A stretch of DNA of 40,775 nt from Azospirillum halopraeferens DSM 3675 (GTDB taxonomy: Bacteria > Pseudomonadota > Alphaproteobacteria > Azospirillales > Azospirillaceae): assembly GCF_000429625.1 (NCBI RefSeq), contig NZ_KE386930.1, forward strand, positions 1 to 40,775, written 5' to 3'. A model generated the notes under the pieces. It made no database searches. It worked only from the letters and a program-made list of their open reading frames with translations, and was not told where the DNA came from. Positions 9,291-16,310 of this stretch are shown piece by piece (the first letter of the stretch is position 1; each line of letters opens with the position of its first letter). Made by a program: the position numbers and the translations under genes.

Positions 9291-9796
9291 CGGGCACCCT
9301 TCGTCGCGGTGTCGCCGGCCGGTGCGGCGTCCGGCGGCTCGCGGAGCAGACGGCGCGCCTTGAGCGCGGTCGTGATCAGCAGGAGCGCGGCGCCCACCGG
9401 CAGGCTCATGGTCACCCAGGAGTAGCTGACGCCCGGAATGCCCTGGAAGCTGCGGGCGCGGCCGACGTAGGACATCCACAGCCCGGCGCCGATCAGGAAC
9501 ACCAGGAAGGCGGCGATCAGCCCCAGGTTGACCAGCGCCAGCCGGCGCTGCGCGCCCGCCGGCAAGCGTCCCGACACCAGGTCGATGGCCATCAGTCCGT
9601 CCTTGCGCCAGGCCACGTCGGCGCTGAGGAAACAGGCCCAGGCGAACAGGCAGGTGGCGACGTCCATGGTCCAGTTCATGGGCGTGTGCAGCAGCCGCGC
9701 CACCCCGCCCAGGAAGATCATGGCGACCATCAGCACCAGGAACGTCCCGGCCACGGTGGCTTCGATCCGGCACAGCCAGCGGTAGGCGGCGGTCAT
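9284..9796 (-). CDS. dctQ: TRAP transporter small permease subunit (DctQ-like)
   Basis: This 170-aa protein has four predicted membrane helices, typical of the small TRAP permease that partners DctM. Landmarks are VAGTFLVLMVAMIFLGGVARLL near the N-terminus, WTMDVATCLFAWACFLSADVAWRKDG in the middle, and SYSWVTMSLPVGAALLLI near the end. The ATG at 9796 is preceded by GGAGG, which lies inside a small hairpin (9806-9825). The open frame extends further upstream into the hairpin-rich intergenic spacer and the end of dctP, which is not expected to be coding. It overlaps dctM by 7 nt. Confidence 0.93.
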   Translation of the reverse strand: MTAAYRWLCRIEATVAGTFLVLMVAMIFLGGVARLLHTPMNWTMDVATCLFAWACFLSADVAWRKDGLMAIDLVSGRLPAGAQRRLALVNLGLIAAFLVFLIGAGLWMSYVGRARSFQGIPGVSYSWVTMSLPVGAALLLITTALKARRLLREPPDAAPAGDTATKGARC

Positions 9797-9805
9797 GGCG
9801 TGCGG

Positions 9806-9825
9806 CCTCCGGGTCTGGCCGGAGG
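9806..9825 (-). promoter_or_regulatory. Hairpin covering the dctQ ribosome binding site
   Basis: CCTCCGG (9806-9812) pairs with CCGGAGG (9819-9825) around a 6-nt loop. Read on minus, the second arm supplies the GGAGG Shine-Dalgarno of dctQ, so folding would hide it. Confidence 0.45.
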
Positions 9826-9827
9826 TT

Positions 9828-9856
9828 CCCCCCTCGTGCAGCGGGGCCGAGGGGGG
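9828..9856 (-). terminator. Hairpin between dctP and dctQ
   Basis: CCCCCCTCG (9828-9836) pairs exactly with CGAGGGGGG (9848-9856) around an 11-nt loop, in the 73-bp gap between dctP and dctQ. It could attenuate transcription or protect the dctP end of the mRNA, giving more binding protein than permease, as in many binding-protein operons. No T-tract is present. Confidence 0.5.
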
Positions 9857-9869
9857 ACAGCGGCGAGGC

Positions 9870-10862
9870 TCACGGCTTGCCCATCTCGCGCGCGACGGCA
9901 TCGCGGGCTTCGCTGAGGTTCAGCGCCTTGTAGGCGGCGTCGCCGGCACTGCGGAAGGCGTCGCGGTCCACATCCTCCACGATGGTCATGCCGCGCTCCT
10001 TCAGCGTCGCCCTGGCCTGCTGCTCCAGCGTCTGCAGGTTGGCCGAGGTCTCGGCGCCGGCCCGCCGGCACTCCTCCACCAGCGCGGTCCGGTAATCCTC
10101 GGGCAGGGACGTGAAGAAGGCGTTGGACACCACCTGGAAGTTCACCAGCAGGATGTGCCCGGTCTCGTTGGCGTACTTCAGCACTTCGTAGAAGCGGCCG
10201 CCGGGGATGTTGTTGTAGACCAGTTCCACCCCGTCGATGGCGCGCTGCTGGAGCGCGGGGTACATGTCGCCGAAGGCCATGGCGACCGGGGCGGCGCCCA
10301 GCGCCCGGATCGATTCCTGCCAGATCGGGGCGGGCGGCGTGCGCACCCGCAGGTTGGCGACGTCCGCCGGTGTGCGCACGGGCTTGTTGGTGAAGAAATG
10401 GCGGAAGCCCTGCACCCAGTCGAAGCAGACCACCTTCAGGCCGTGTTTTTCCGCCAGCTCCTCCTGCCACCGCACCATGGTCGGCGCTTCGGCCAGCCGG
10501 GCCACGTCGGCGGCGGAATCCAGGAAATAGGGGCCGTTGACCACGGCCATGCCGGGCACGTAGATGCCCAGGCGCGCCGCGTCGGTGTTCTGGCCGACGT
10601 TGGCGCCCTGGCGCATCTGTTCGATGATGTCCTCCTCGACGCCGAGCTGGGCGGAGTGGAACACGTCGATCTTCAGGCCGCCGTTGGTCCGCTCCTCCAC
10701 CCGCTTGGCCCAGTCGAGGAATCCCTGGTGGAAGGGTTCCTTGGGACCGAGCACGTGGTTGAAGCGCAGCTTGAACGTGTCCTGCGCCTGCGCCGCGCCG
10801 GCGGCGGCCAGCAGGCCCAGCGCGGCACAGGCGGCCGCCAGCGTCTTGCCGAGAGAAGCCAT
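9870..10862 (-). CDS. dctP: TRAP transporter substrate-binding protein (DctP family)
   Basis: This 330-aa periplasmic receptor captures the solute for the DctQM permease. A Sec signal peptide runs from 1 to about 26, with cleavage after AQA. The mature part shows LRFNHVLGPKEPFHQGFLDWAKRVEERTNGGLKIDVF at its start. The family's carboxylate-binding region lies around PVRTPADVANLRVRTPPAPIW, where an Arg normally salt-bridges the organic acid. The ATG at 10862 has GAGGAGG 8 nt upstream. It lies 49 bp after the Ldh2-family gene in the operon. The substrate is probably a hydroxy or sugar acid, inferred from the two neighbouring dehydrogenases. Confidence 0.94.
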   Translation of the reverse strand: MASLGKTLAAACAALGLLAAAGAAQAQDTFKLRFNHVLGPKEPFHQGFLDWAKRVEERTNGGLKIDVFHSAQLGVEEDIIEQMRQGANVGQNTDAARLGIYVPGMAVVNGPYFLDSAADVARLAEAPTMVRWQEELAEKHGLKVVCFDWVQGFRHFFTNKPVRTPADVANLRVRTPPAPIWQESIRALGAAPVAMAFGDMYPALQQRAIDGVELVYNNIPGGRFYEVLKYANETGHILLVNFQVVSNAFFTSLPEDYRTALVEECRRAGAETSANLQTLEQQARATLKERGMTIVEDVDRDAFRSAGDAAYKALNLSEARDAVAREMGKP

Positions 10863-10911
10863 GTCCGTTTCCTCCTCAGGGTGTTCGGTTCGTTGTTCGA
10901 GGGCCCGGCGC

Positions 10912-11997
10912 TCACGCCGGGTCCGGCACCGCGATGGCGTAGCGCGCCCCCAGGCGGGCGAACGCCTCGGCCGTCGCGGGGTCGATGGGGATACCGGCGA
11001 CGGCGCGGCGGTCGGCCTCGGCCCATTCGCGGTCGCCGGGCGCCATCACCGTGCCGCCCGGCACCGTGCGCGAGCCGCGCAGGGCCGCCAGATAGCGGGT
11101 CATGCCGTCGCGGAAGTCGTCAGCCGGCAGGAATGCCTCCGGTCGCAGCGCCAGCACGAAGGCCCCCATGCCGCGGGGCGTCGACAGGTCCGGTCCGGCC
11201 ATGGGCAGGATCTCGACGCTGAGCTTCATGCCCGTCAGCACGGCGCTGAGGATCTCCACCAGGCCGGCCAGGCCGGCGCCCTTGAAGCCGAAGGCACCGC
11301 CCAGCGGCGCCAGCATGTCCGCCACCTCGGCGTCGGTGGTGTCGCGGCCGCCGGCATCGGAGGCGACACCCTCCGGCAGGGTGCGGCGCAGGCTCCGGTA
11401 GAGCTGGATCCGGTTGTAGGGGATGGCGCTGGTGGCCATGTCGAACAGCCAGGGACGCTGCCCCTCCACCGGGACCGCCACCGCGATGGGGTTGGTGCCG
11501 TGGAACCGCTCGGCCCCGTCGTGCAGGCGCACGAAGCTGTCGGAGTTGCACACCGCCAGGCCGACGCAACCCGCCTCCGCCGCCGCCAGCGCGAAGGCGC
11601 CCGCCGGCCCGAAATGGGAGGAGTTGCGGATCGCCACGGCCCCGATGCCGAAGCGCCCGGCCAGCTCCACCGCCCGTTCCTGCGCCGTGTAGGCGCCCAG
11701 CGCGCCGTGGCCGTGGCCGGCGTCGAGGGTGGCGACGGCGCCGAACTCCGCCACCACCCGCACGACGGGGCGCGGGGCCACGCGCCCTTCGGTCATCACC
11801 GTGACGTAATGGGGCAGCAGGCGCACGCCGTGGCTGTCGATGCCCAGGCGCGACGCGTGCATCATCGCCCGCGTCGCCGCGTCCGCAGTCGCCTCGTCGG
11901 CCCCCGCGGCGAGGAACACGGCGCGGCAGAAGCCGGCCAGCGCGTCGGCCGCCACACGGGCCGAAGGGGCGGGGGCGTCGGGTATCCCGGTGCTCAC
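10912..11997 (-). CDS. Ldh2-family (malate/L-lactate-type) NAD(P)-dependent dehydrogenase
   Basis: This 361-aa cytosolic dehydrogenase belongs to the Ldh_2 family (malate/L-lactate, ureidoglycolate and sulfolactate dehydrogenases). Visible landmarks are the catalytic region SRLGIDSHGVRLLPHYV near residue 50, NSSHFGPAGAFALAAAEAG near 120, and GFKGAGLAGLVEILSAVLTG near 230. The family usually reads KGYGL where this protein has KGAGL. The GTG start at 11997 overlaps the SDR stop by 4 nt (GTGA). It probably oxidises the 2-hydroxy acid imported by the TRAP system; the exact substrate cannot be read from sequence. Confidence 0.88.
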   Translation of the reverse strand: MSTGIPDAPAPSARVAADALAGFCRAVFLAAGADEATADAATRAMMHASRLGIDSHGVRLLPHYVTVMTEGRVAPRPVVRVVAEFGAVATLDAGHGHGALGAYTAQERAVELAGRFGIGAVAIRNSSHFGPAGAFALAAAEAGCVGLAVCNSDSFVRLHDGAERFHGTNPIAVAVPVEGQRPWLFDMATSAIPYNRIQLYRSLRRTLPEGVASDAGGRDTTDAEVADMLAPLGGAFGFKGAGLAGLVEILSAVLTGMKLSVEILPMAGPDLSTPRGMGAFVLALRPEAFLPADDFRDGMTRYLAALRGSRTVPGGTVMAPGDREWAEADRRAVAGIPIDPATAEAFARLGARYAIAVPDPA

Positions 11998-12737
11998 AGG
12001 GTCTGTCCTCCGTCGACGACCAGCAGGCCGCCGGTCATGAATGCGGAGTCGTCGCAGGCCAGGTAGACCGCGGCGGCGGCCATCTCCTCCACGGTGCCGA
12101 GGCGGCCCATGGGCTGGCGGGCGACGAAGCGGCGCCGCGCCTCCTCCGGATCCGGTTCGGCCAGGATGCGCGCTTCCAGGGAAGGGGAGCGGGTGGTGCC
12201 GGGGCACAGGGCGTTGCAGCGCACGCCCGAGGCGATGACGTCGCGGGCCACCGCCTTGGTCAGCCCGATCACCGCCGCCTTGGTGGTGCCATAGGCGGCG
12301 CGGTTGGGCACGCCGGTGATGCTGGACGCCACCGAAGCGACGTTGACGATGCTGCCGTGCCCGCGCGCCAGCATCGCCGGCAGGGCGGCGCGGATGGTGT
12401 GGAACATGGACGTCACGTTCTGGTCCCAGCTTCGCGCCCAGTCCTCGGCCGTGCAGTCCATCAGCGTGCCGTTGTGCACCCAGCCGGCGGCGTTCACCAG
12501 CACGTCCAGCGGGCCGGCTGCCGCGACGGCGCGCGCCACCGCCGCACCGTCGGTGACGTCCAGCGCCACCGGCGCGATGGCGGGGTTCAGGGCGGGCAGA
12601 TCCTCCATCTTCGCCGCCGTGCGGCTGGCGGCGACCACGTCCGCCCCCTCCGCCGCGAAGGCCAGCGCCACCGCCCGCCCGATCCCCTGTCCGGCGCCCG
12701 TCACCAGCGCCCGTCTGCCCGCCAGCCTGCCCGCCAT
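11994..12737 (-). CDS. SDR oxidoreductase, BDH2/2-keto-3-deoxy-L-fuconate dehydrogenase-like
   Basis: This 247-aa short-chain dehydrogenase has the TGAGQGIG cofactor motif (about residues 12-19) and VNAAG near 80. The catalytic Ser is in VASSITG and the Tyr-Lys pair in YGTTK, with a CPGTTRSPSLEARI segment after it. By eye the whole chain tracks DHRS6/BDH2 and bacterial 2-keto-3-deoxy-L-fuconate dehydrogenases (GWVHNGTLMDC, TSMFHTIRAALPAMLA, SSVxSSI-like). The ATG at 12737 is chosen because it places the Rossmann motif normally; an upstream ATG at 12863 would add 42 unrelated residues. It is the first gene of the TRAP operon. A sugar-acid role is inference. Confidence 0.9.
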   Translation of the reverse strand: MAGRLAGRRALVTGAGQGIGRAVALAFAAEGADVVAASRTAAKMEDLPALNPAIAPVALDVTDGAAVARAVAAAGPLDVLVNAAGWVHNGTLMDCTAEDWARSWDQNVTSMFHTIRAALPAMLARGHGSIVNVASVASSITGVPNRAAYGTTKAAVIGLTKAVARDVIASGVRCNALCPGTTRSPSLEARILAEPDPEEARRRFVARQPMGRLGTVEEMAAAAVYLACDDSAFMTGGLLVVDGGQTL

Positions 12738-12951
12738 GGCCCTGTTCCGCTCCGTCCGTCCGATCTTGTGTCCTATGTATACACTAGACATACTTTGGTG
12801 GGCGTGCAATCGGAATCGGCGGACGCCGGCGCCTGCGGCGGCGTTCAATCGCAGCGGGAACACAACATTTGTTTAATTAATATCGGGTAGCGTAACCTCG
12901 CCGGGGAAACCGGATGTCCGGTGCGTCTGTCAGGCCACGTTCGGGGGGTAC
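12738..12951. promoter_or_regulatory. Divergent promoter region with TGTATACA palindrome
   Basis: This AT-richer gap separates the TRAP operon (minus) from the binding-protein/chemoreceptor genes (plus). It holds the perfect 8-bp palindrome TGTATACA at 12776-12783, about 40 bp before the SDR start, the kind of core seen in GntR/FadR-type operators. A T/A-rich run at about 12868-12884 lies 70 bp before the binding-protein start. No regulator gene is adjacent, and promoter elements are not clear enough to place. Confidence 0.4.
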
Positions 12952-13692
12952 ATGTTCATCCAACTGTCACGCGCGGCGCGAAGGACGCTCGCCGCGATTG
13001 CCGTTCTGGCCGCCGTCGTGGCGACGGCACCCGCATCGGCGGACGGGCTGAAGGTCGCCTATGTGGAATTCCCGCCCTTCTCCCACACCGAGGATGGCCG
13101 GCCCAAGGGGTCGCTGATCGACCTGTTCGACGCCATCGCCCGCGACGCCGGCCTGACCTACACGGCGGAGTCGGCACCCGCCCGCCGCATCTTCACCGGG
13201 ATTCCCGACGGCAGCTTCGACGTCTTCCTCGGCATCCGTACGCCGGCGGAGTTCGAGGGCACCACCCTGACCAGCAAGGAACCGCTGGGCACGCTGGAAC
13301 TGCGGGCCTGGGGCATCGGCAAGGTGCCGACCATCAAGGCGAAGGAAGACCTGATCGGGATGACCCTGGTGGTGCAGACCGGCTTCTCCTATGGCGGCTG
13401 GCGTCCGTGGATGGGCGATCCCGTCAACCACGTCGATCTGGTGGAGGCGCGCACGCCAGAACAGGCGCTGGCACTGCTGCGGGCGGGCCGCGCACCGGTG
13501 CTGCTCCAGTACGCACAGTTGATGGATCAGGTGCTCGCCGCCGGCGGCGCCGTGCCGGATCTGGTGTCGAGCGTCGTGTCGGCGCCGGAGATCTACATCG
13601 TGCTGTCGAAGAAGACGCCGGGGGCCGAGGCGCTGATGGCCCGGCTGGACGCCAGCGTTGCGAAGCTGAAGGCGTCCGGCGCCATCCGCTGA
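12952..13692 (+). CDS. Periplasmic substrate-binding protein (SBP_bac_3-like)
   Basis: This 246-aa secreted protein has a Sec signal peptide (1 to about 30, cleavage after ASA). The binding-protein fold of the polar amino-acid family follows: LKVAYVEFPPFSHTEDGRPKGSLIDLFDAIARDAG at the start of lobe 1, then a DVFLGIRTPAEFE hinge region. The start is ATG with a GGGGGG run just upstream. No ABC permease or ATPase gene is nearby, and a chemoreceptor gene follows after 34 bp. Its job may therefore be sensing rather than uptake. The ligand is unknown. Confidence 0.85.
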   Translation: MFIQLSRAARRTLAAIAVLAAVVATAPASADGLKVAYVEFPPFSHTEDGRPKGSLIDLFDAIARDAGLTYTAESAPARRIFTGIPDGSFDVFLGIRTPAEFEGTTLTSKEPLGTLELRAWGIGKVPTIKAKEDLIGMTLVVQTGFSYGGWRPWMGDPVNHVDLVEARTPEQALALLRAGRAPVLLQYAQLMDQVLAAGGAVPDLVSSVVSAPEIYIVLSKKTPGAEALMARLDASVAKLKASGAIR

Positions 13693-13726
13693 CCGGATCG
13701 GGGAACAGGGAAGGGTGGGGGCGGTG

Positions 13727-15307
13727 ATGGCGGTACAGGGCGAGGCCGGGCGGGCGCCCGGCGGCATGGGGCTGCGGCTCCGAACGGTGCTTCTGATCGG
13801 GTTGGTTCTGCTCGTCTACCAGGCGCTCAGCATCGGGCTGGGCGTCGTGCGCTCCATGGAGGACGCGCGGGAAACCCTGGACGCGCGGGGCCGCATGATC
13901 GCCGCGCTGCAGGCCCGCGCCGCGGCCCTGCCGCTCTACGACCTCGACCTGGAGCAGGTGCGGCAGGTGGTGAAGGCTCCGTCGGGGGATCGCGACTATC
14001 TCGGCAGCTTCGTGCGCGACGACAAGGGCAAGATGGTGGCCGAGGACGGCGACGTCCGCGCCGACCGCGGCTATGTGGAGGCGGTGCAGCCCATCGTCGC
14101 CGGGGCGGCGGGGCAGGAGCGGCGGATCGGCGACTATGTGCTGCGCCTGCGCACCTCGCGCGTCGAGGCGCGCATCGTCGACGACGCGCTGATGCAGGTG
14201 GCGGGCGGTGTGGCCGCGTTCCTGGCGATCATGGCGGCGCTGTGGCTGGTGGTGACCGCCATCACCGGGCCGCTGATGACGATCACCGCGGCGGTGGCGC
14301 GGCTGGCCGACGGCGACTACGGCATCGCCGTGCCGGCGCTGGACCGTCGCGACGAGGTGGGCGCCATGGCCCGGGCCATCGACGTGCTGCGCCGCAACGC
14401 CGGCCAGCGCGAACAGCTCGAAGCGGAGAAGCAGGCCCGCCGGGCCGAGGATCTGGAGCGGGCGGATCGGCTGACCCGGCTGGCGGCGGAGTTCGAATCC
14501 GCCATGCAGCGGGCGGTGCAGGAGGTGTCCGCCTCCTTCGCGCAGATGCAGTCCGCCGCCGGCACCATGCTGGACGGCGCCCACCGGGCCGAGGACTGCA
14601 ACCGCACCGTGGCCTCGGCCGCGGACGAGACGGCGCGCACGGTGGAGACCGCCAGTGCCGCGGCCGAGGCGCTGACCCGGTCCATCCGCACCATCGCCGC
14701 CACGGTGGAGCAGTCGGTCGCCATGTCGCAGGAGGCGTACGGCCGCGTCGACTCCACCCGCCGCACGGTGGAGACGCTGGCCGCGTCGGCCGCCAAGATC
14801 GGCGAGATCACCAGCCTGATCAACTCCATCGCCGGGCAGACCAACCTGCTGGCGCTGAACGCCACCATTGAGGCGGCGCGGGCCGGCGAGGCCGGCAAGG
14901 GCTTCGCCGTCGTGGCGTCGGAGGTGAAGACCCTGGCCAACCAGACGGCCAAGGCCACCGAGGAAATCTCCGGCCAGATCGCCGCCATCCAGGGTGCCAC
15001 GCAGCAGACGGTGCAGGCCATTGCCGGCGTCTCGGAAACCATCGCGTCGCTCAAGCAGCGCGCCTCCGACATCGCCGGCGGGATGGAGGAGCAGCTCGCC
15101 GCCACCGGCGAGATCGCCCACCAGGTCCGCCGCGTCGCCGACGAGGCCACCACGGTGACCGGCGCCATCGGCGTGGCCAGCGGCGTGTCCGCCGACGTCG
15201 CCCGTTCGGCGGGAGAATCGGTTGAGGTGGCGCGCCAGCAGCAGCAGCGGTTCGCCGTTCTCGACGACACCGTCCGCCGCTTCCTGACGGCCATCAAGGC
15301 GGGCTGA
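13727..15307 (+). CDS. Methyl-accepting chemotaxis protein with HAMP domain
   Basis: This 526-aa chemoreceptor has membrane helices at about residues 18-40 and 156-178. They flank a short periplasmic domain of about 115 aa with a Cache-like start (PLYDLDLEQVRQVV). A HAMP domain follows (about 179-230, ITGPLMTITAAVARLADGDY), then the cytoplasmic signalling helices. The hairpin tip is the conserved INSIAGQTNLLALNATIEAARAGEAGKGFAVVASEVK. ATG 13727 is preferred; GTG 13715 would add only four residues. It should signal through CheA/CheW, and the upstream binding protein may be its ligand-carrying partner. Confidence 0.92.
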   Translation: MAVQGEAGRAPGGMGLRLRTVLLIGLVLLVYQALSIGLGVVRSMEDARETLDARGRMIAALQARAAALPLYDLDLEQVRQVVKAPSGDRDYLGSFVRDDKGKMVAEDGDVRADRGYVEAVQPIVAGAAGQERRIGDYVLRLRTSRVEARIVDDALMQVAGGVAAFLAIMAALWLVVTAITGPLMTITAAVARLADGDYGIAVPALDRRDEVGAMARAIDVLRRNAGQREQLEAEKQARRAEDLERADRLTRLAAEFESAMQRAVQEVSASFAQMQSAAGTMLDGAHRAEDCNRTVASAADETARTVETASAAAEALTRSIRTIAATVEQSVAMSQEAYGRVDSTRRTVETLAASAAKIGEITSLINSIAGQTNLLALNATIEAARAGEAGKGFAVVASEVKTLANQTAKATEEISGQIAAIQGATQQTVQAIAGVSETIASLKQRASDIAGGMEEQLAATGEIAHQVRRVADEATTVTGAIGVASGVSADVARSAGESVEVARQQQQRFAVLDDTVRRFLTAIKAG

Positions 15308-15317
15308 CCCACGGCGG

Positions 15318-15362
15318 CATCCCCGCCCTGCGGCCGAGCGTCTGGCCGCGGGCGGGGGGATG
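15318..15362 (+). terminator. Imperfect GC-rich hairpin after the chemoreceptor gene
   Basis: CATCCCCGCCCTGCGGCC (from 15318) and GGCCGCGGGCGGGGGGATG (to 15362) form a long, slightly bulged stem starting 11 nt after the stop. It is likely the terminator of the binding-protein/chemoreceptor unit. No T-tract is present. Confidence 0.5.
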
Positions 15363-15429
15363 GGGTAAGACGGGATCGTTCACAACAAGAACGACCTCAC
15401 GGCAAGAACCACAGGGACAGACGCACCCC

Positions 15430-16191
15430 ATGGACACCCCCACCCGCATTGCGCGCGCCGCCGATTTCCTGATCGCGGCGCGCACCGGGGCTTCGCGCCC
15501 CGACGATCTGCCCGAAGACCTGCGCCCGGCCGATGCCGAGGACGCCTACGCCATCCAGGACGCGGTGGTCCGCCGCATCGGCCCTGCCGGCGCCTGGAAG
15601 GTCGGCGCCCGTACCCCCGAGGCCGAGCCCAACCGCGCGCCGATCCTGACCTCGGTGATGAGCGCCGCTCCGGCGGCGCTGCCGGGGACCGCCTTCTCCA
15701 TGCGCGGAATCGAGGCGGAGGTAGCCGTGCGCCTGGGCCGCGACCTGCCGGCGCGCGAAGCCCCTTATGGCCGCGACGAGGTGCTGGACGCCATCGACGC
15801 GCTGATGCCGGCGCTGGAGGTGGTGGACACCCGGTTCCGCGACCGCACGGCCGCGGCGCCGCTGTCGCAGCTCGCCGATTGCCAGTCCAACGGCTGGTTC
15901 GTTTACGGCGCCCCGGTCACCGACTGGCGCGGCCCGGACCTGCTGACCCTGCCGGTCCGCCTGTGGATCGATGGAGAGGAACGGCTGTCGGTGCGCGGCG
16001 GCAACACCGCCGGCGACCCGCTCGCCCTGGTGGTCTGGCTCGCCGAGTCCCTGTCGCGGCGCGGCGCCGGGCTGCCGGCCGGCACCATCATCACCACCGG
16101 CACCTACACCGGCATGATCCCGGTGGGGCCGACGGCCACGATCGCCGCGGAGCTGGAGGGGTTGGGACGCGTCGAACTGCGCTTCACCTGA
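15430..16191 (+). CDS. 2-keto-4-pentenoate hydratase/FAH-family protein
   Basis: This 253-aa member of the fumarylacetoacetate-hydrolase superfamily is the type that hydrates 2-hydroxypenta-2,4-dienoate (MhpD) or decarboxylates 4-oxalocrotonate. Landmarks are AYAIQDAVVRRIG near residue 40, AWKVGA near 56, and GIEAEVAVRLGRDLPARE near 95, where the EAE metal ligands sit. ALEVVDTRF follows near 127, then DCQSNGWFVYG, and TTGTYTGMIPV near the C-terminus. The ATG at 15430 gives full family length. No other meta-cleavage pathway gene is nearby, so the true substrate may be another short 2-keto acid. Confidence 0.87.
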   Translation: MDTPTRIARAADFLIAARTGASRPDDLPEDLRPADAEDAYAIQDAVVRRIGPAGAWKVGARTPEAEPNRAPILTSVMSAAPAALPGTAFSMRGIEAEVAVRLGRDLPAREAPYGRDEVLDAIDALMPALEVVDTRFRDRTAAAPLSQLADCQSNGWFVYGAPVTDWRGPDLLTLPVRLWIDGEERLSVRGGNTAGDPLALVVWLAESLSRRGAGLPAGTIITTGTYTGMIPVGPTATIAAELEGLGRVELRFT

Positions 16192-16310
16192 CGGTCCGGG
16201 GCACGCCTGCCGGTCTTCATCCGTGGATCCGGGGCTGGCCCGACCGGGGTCGCTGACCCAGGTTAAGGGGCGGCCGGGGCGCATGCGCCTTCCGGCAAGG
16301 GGAGGAGCCC

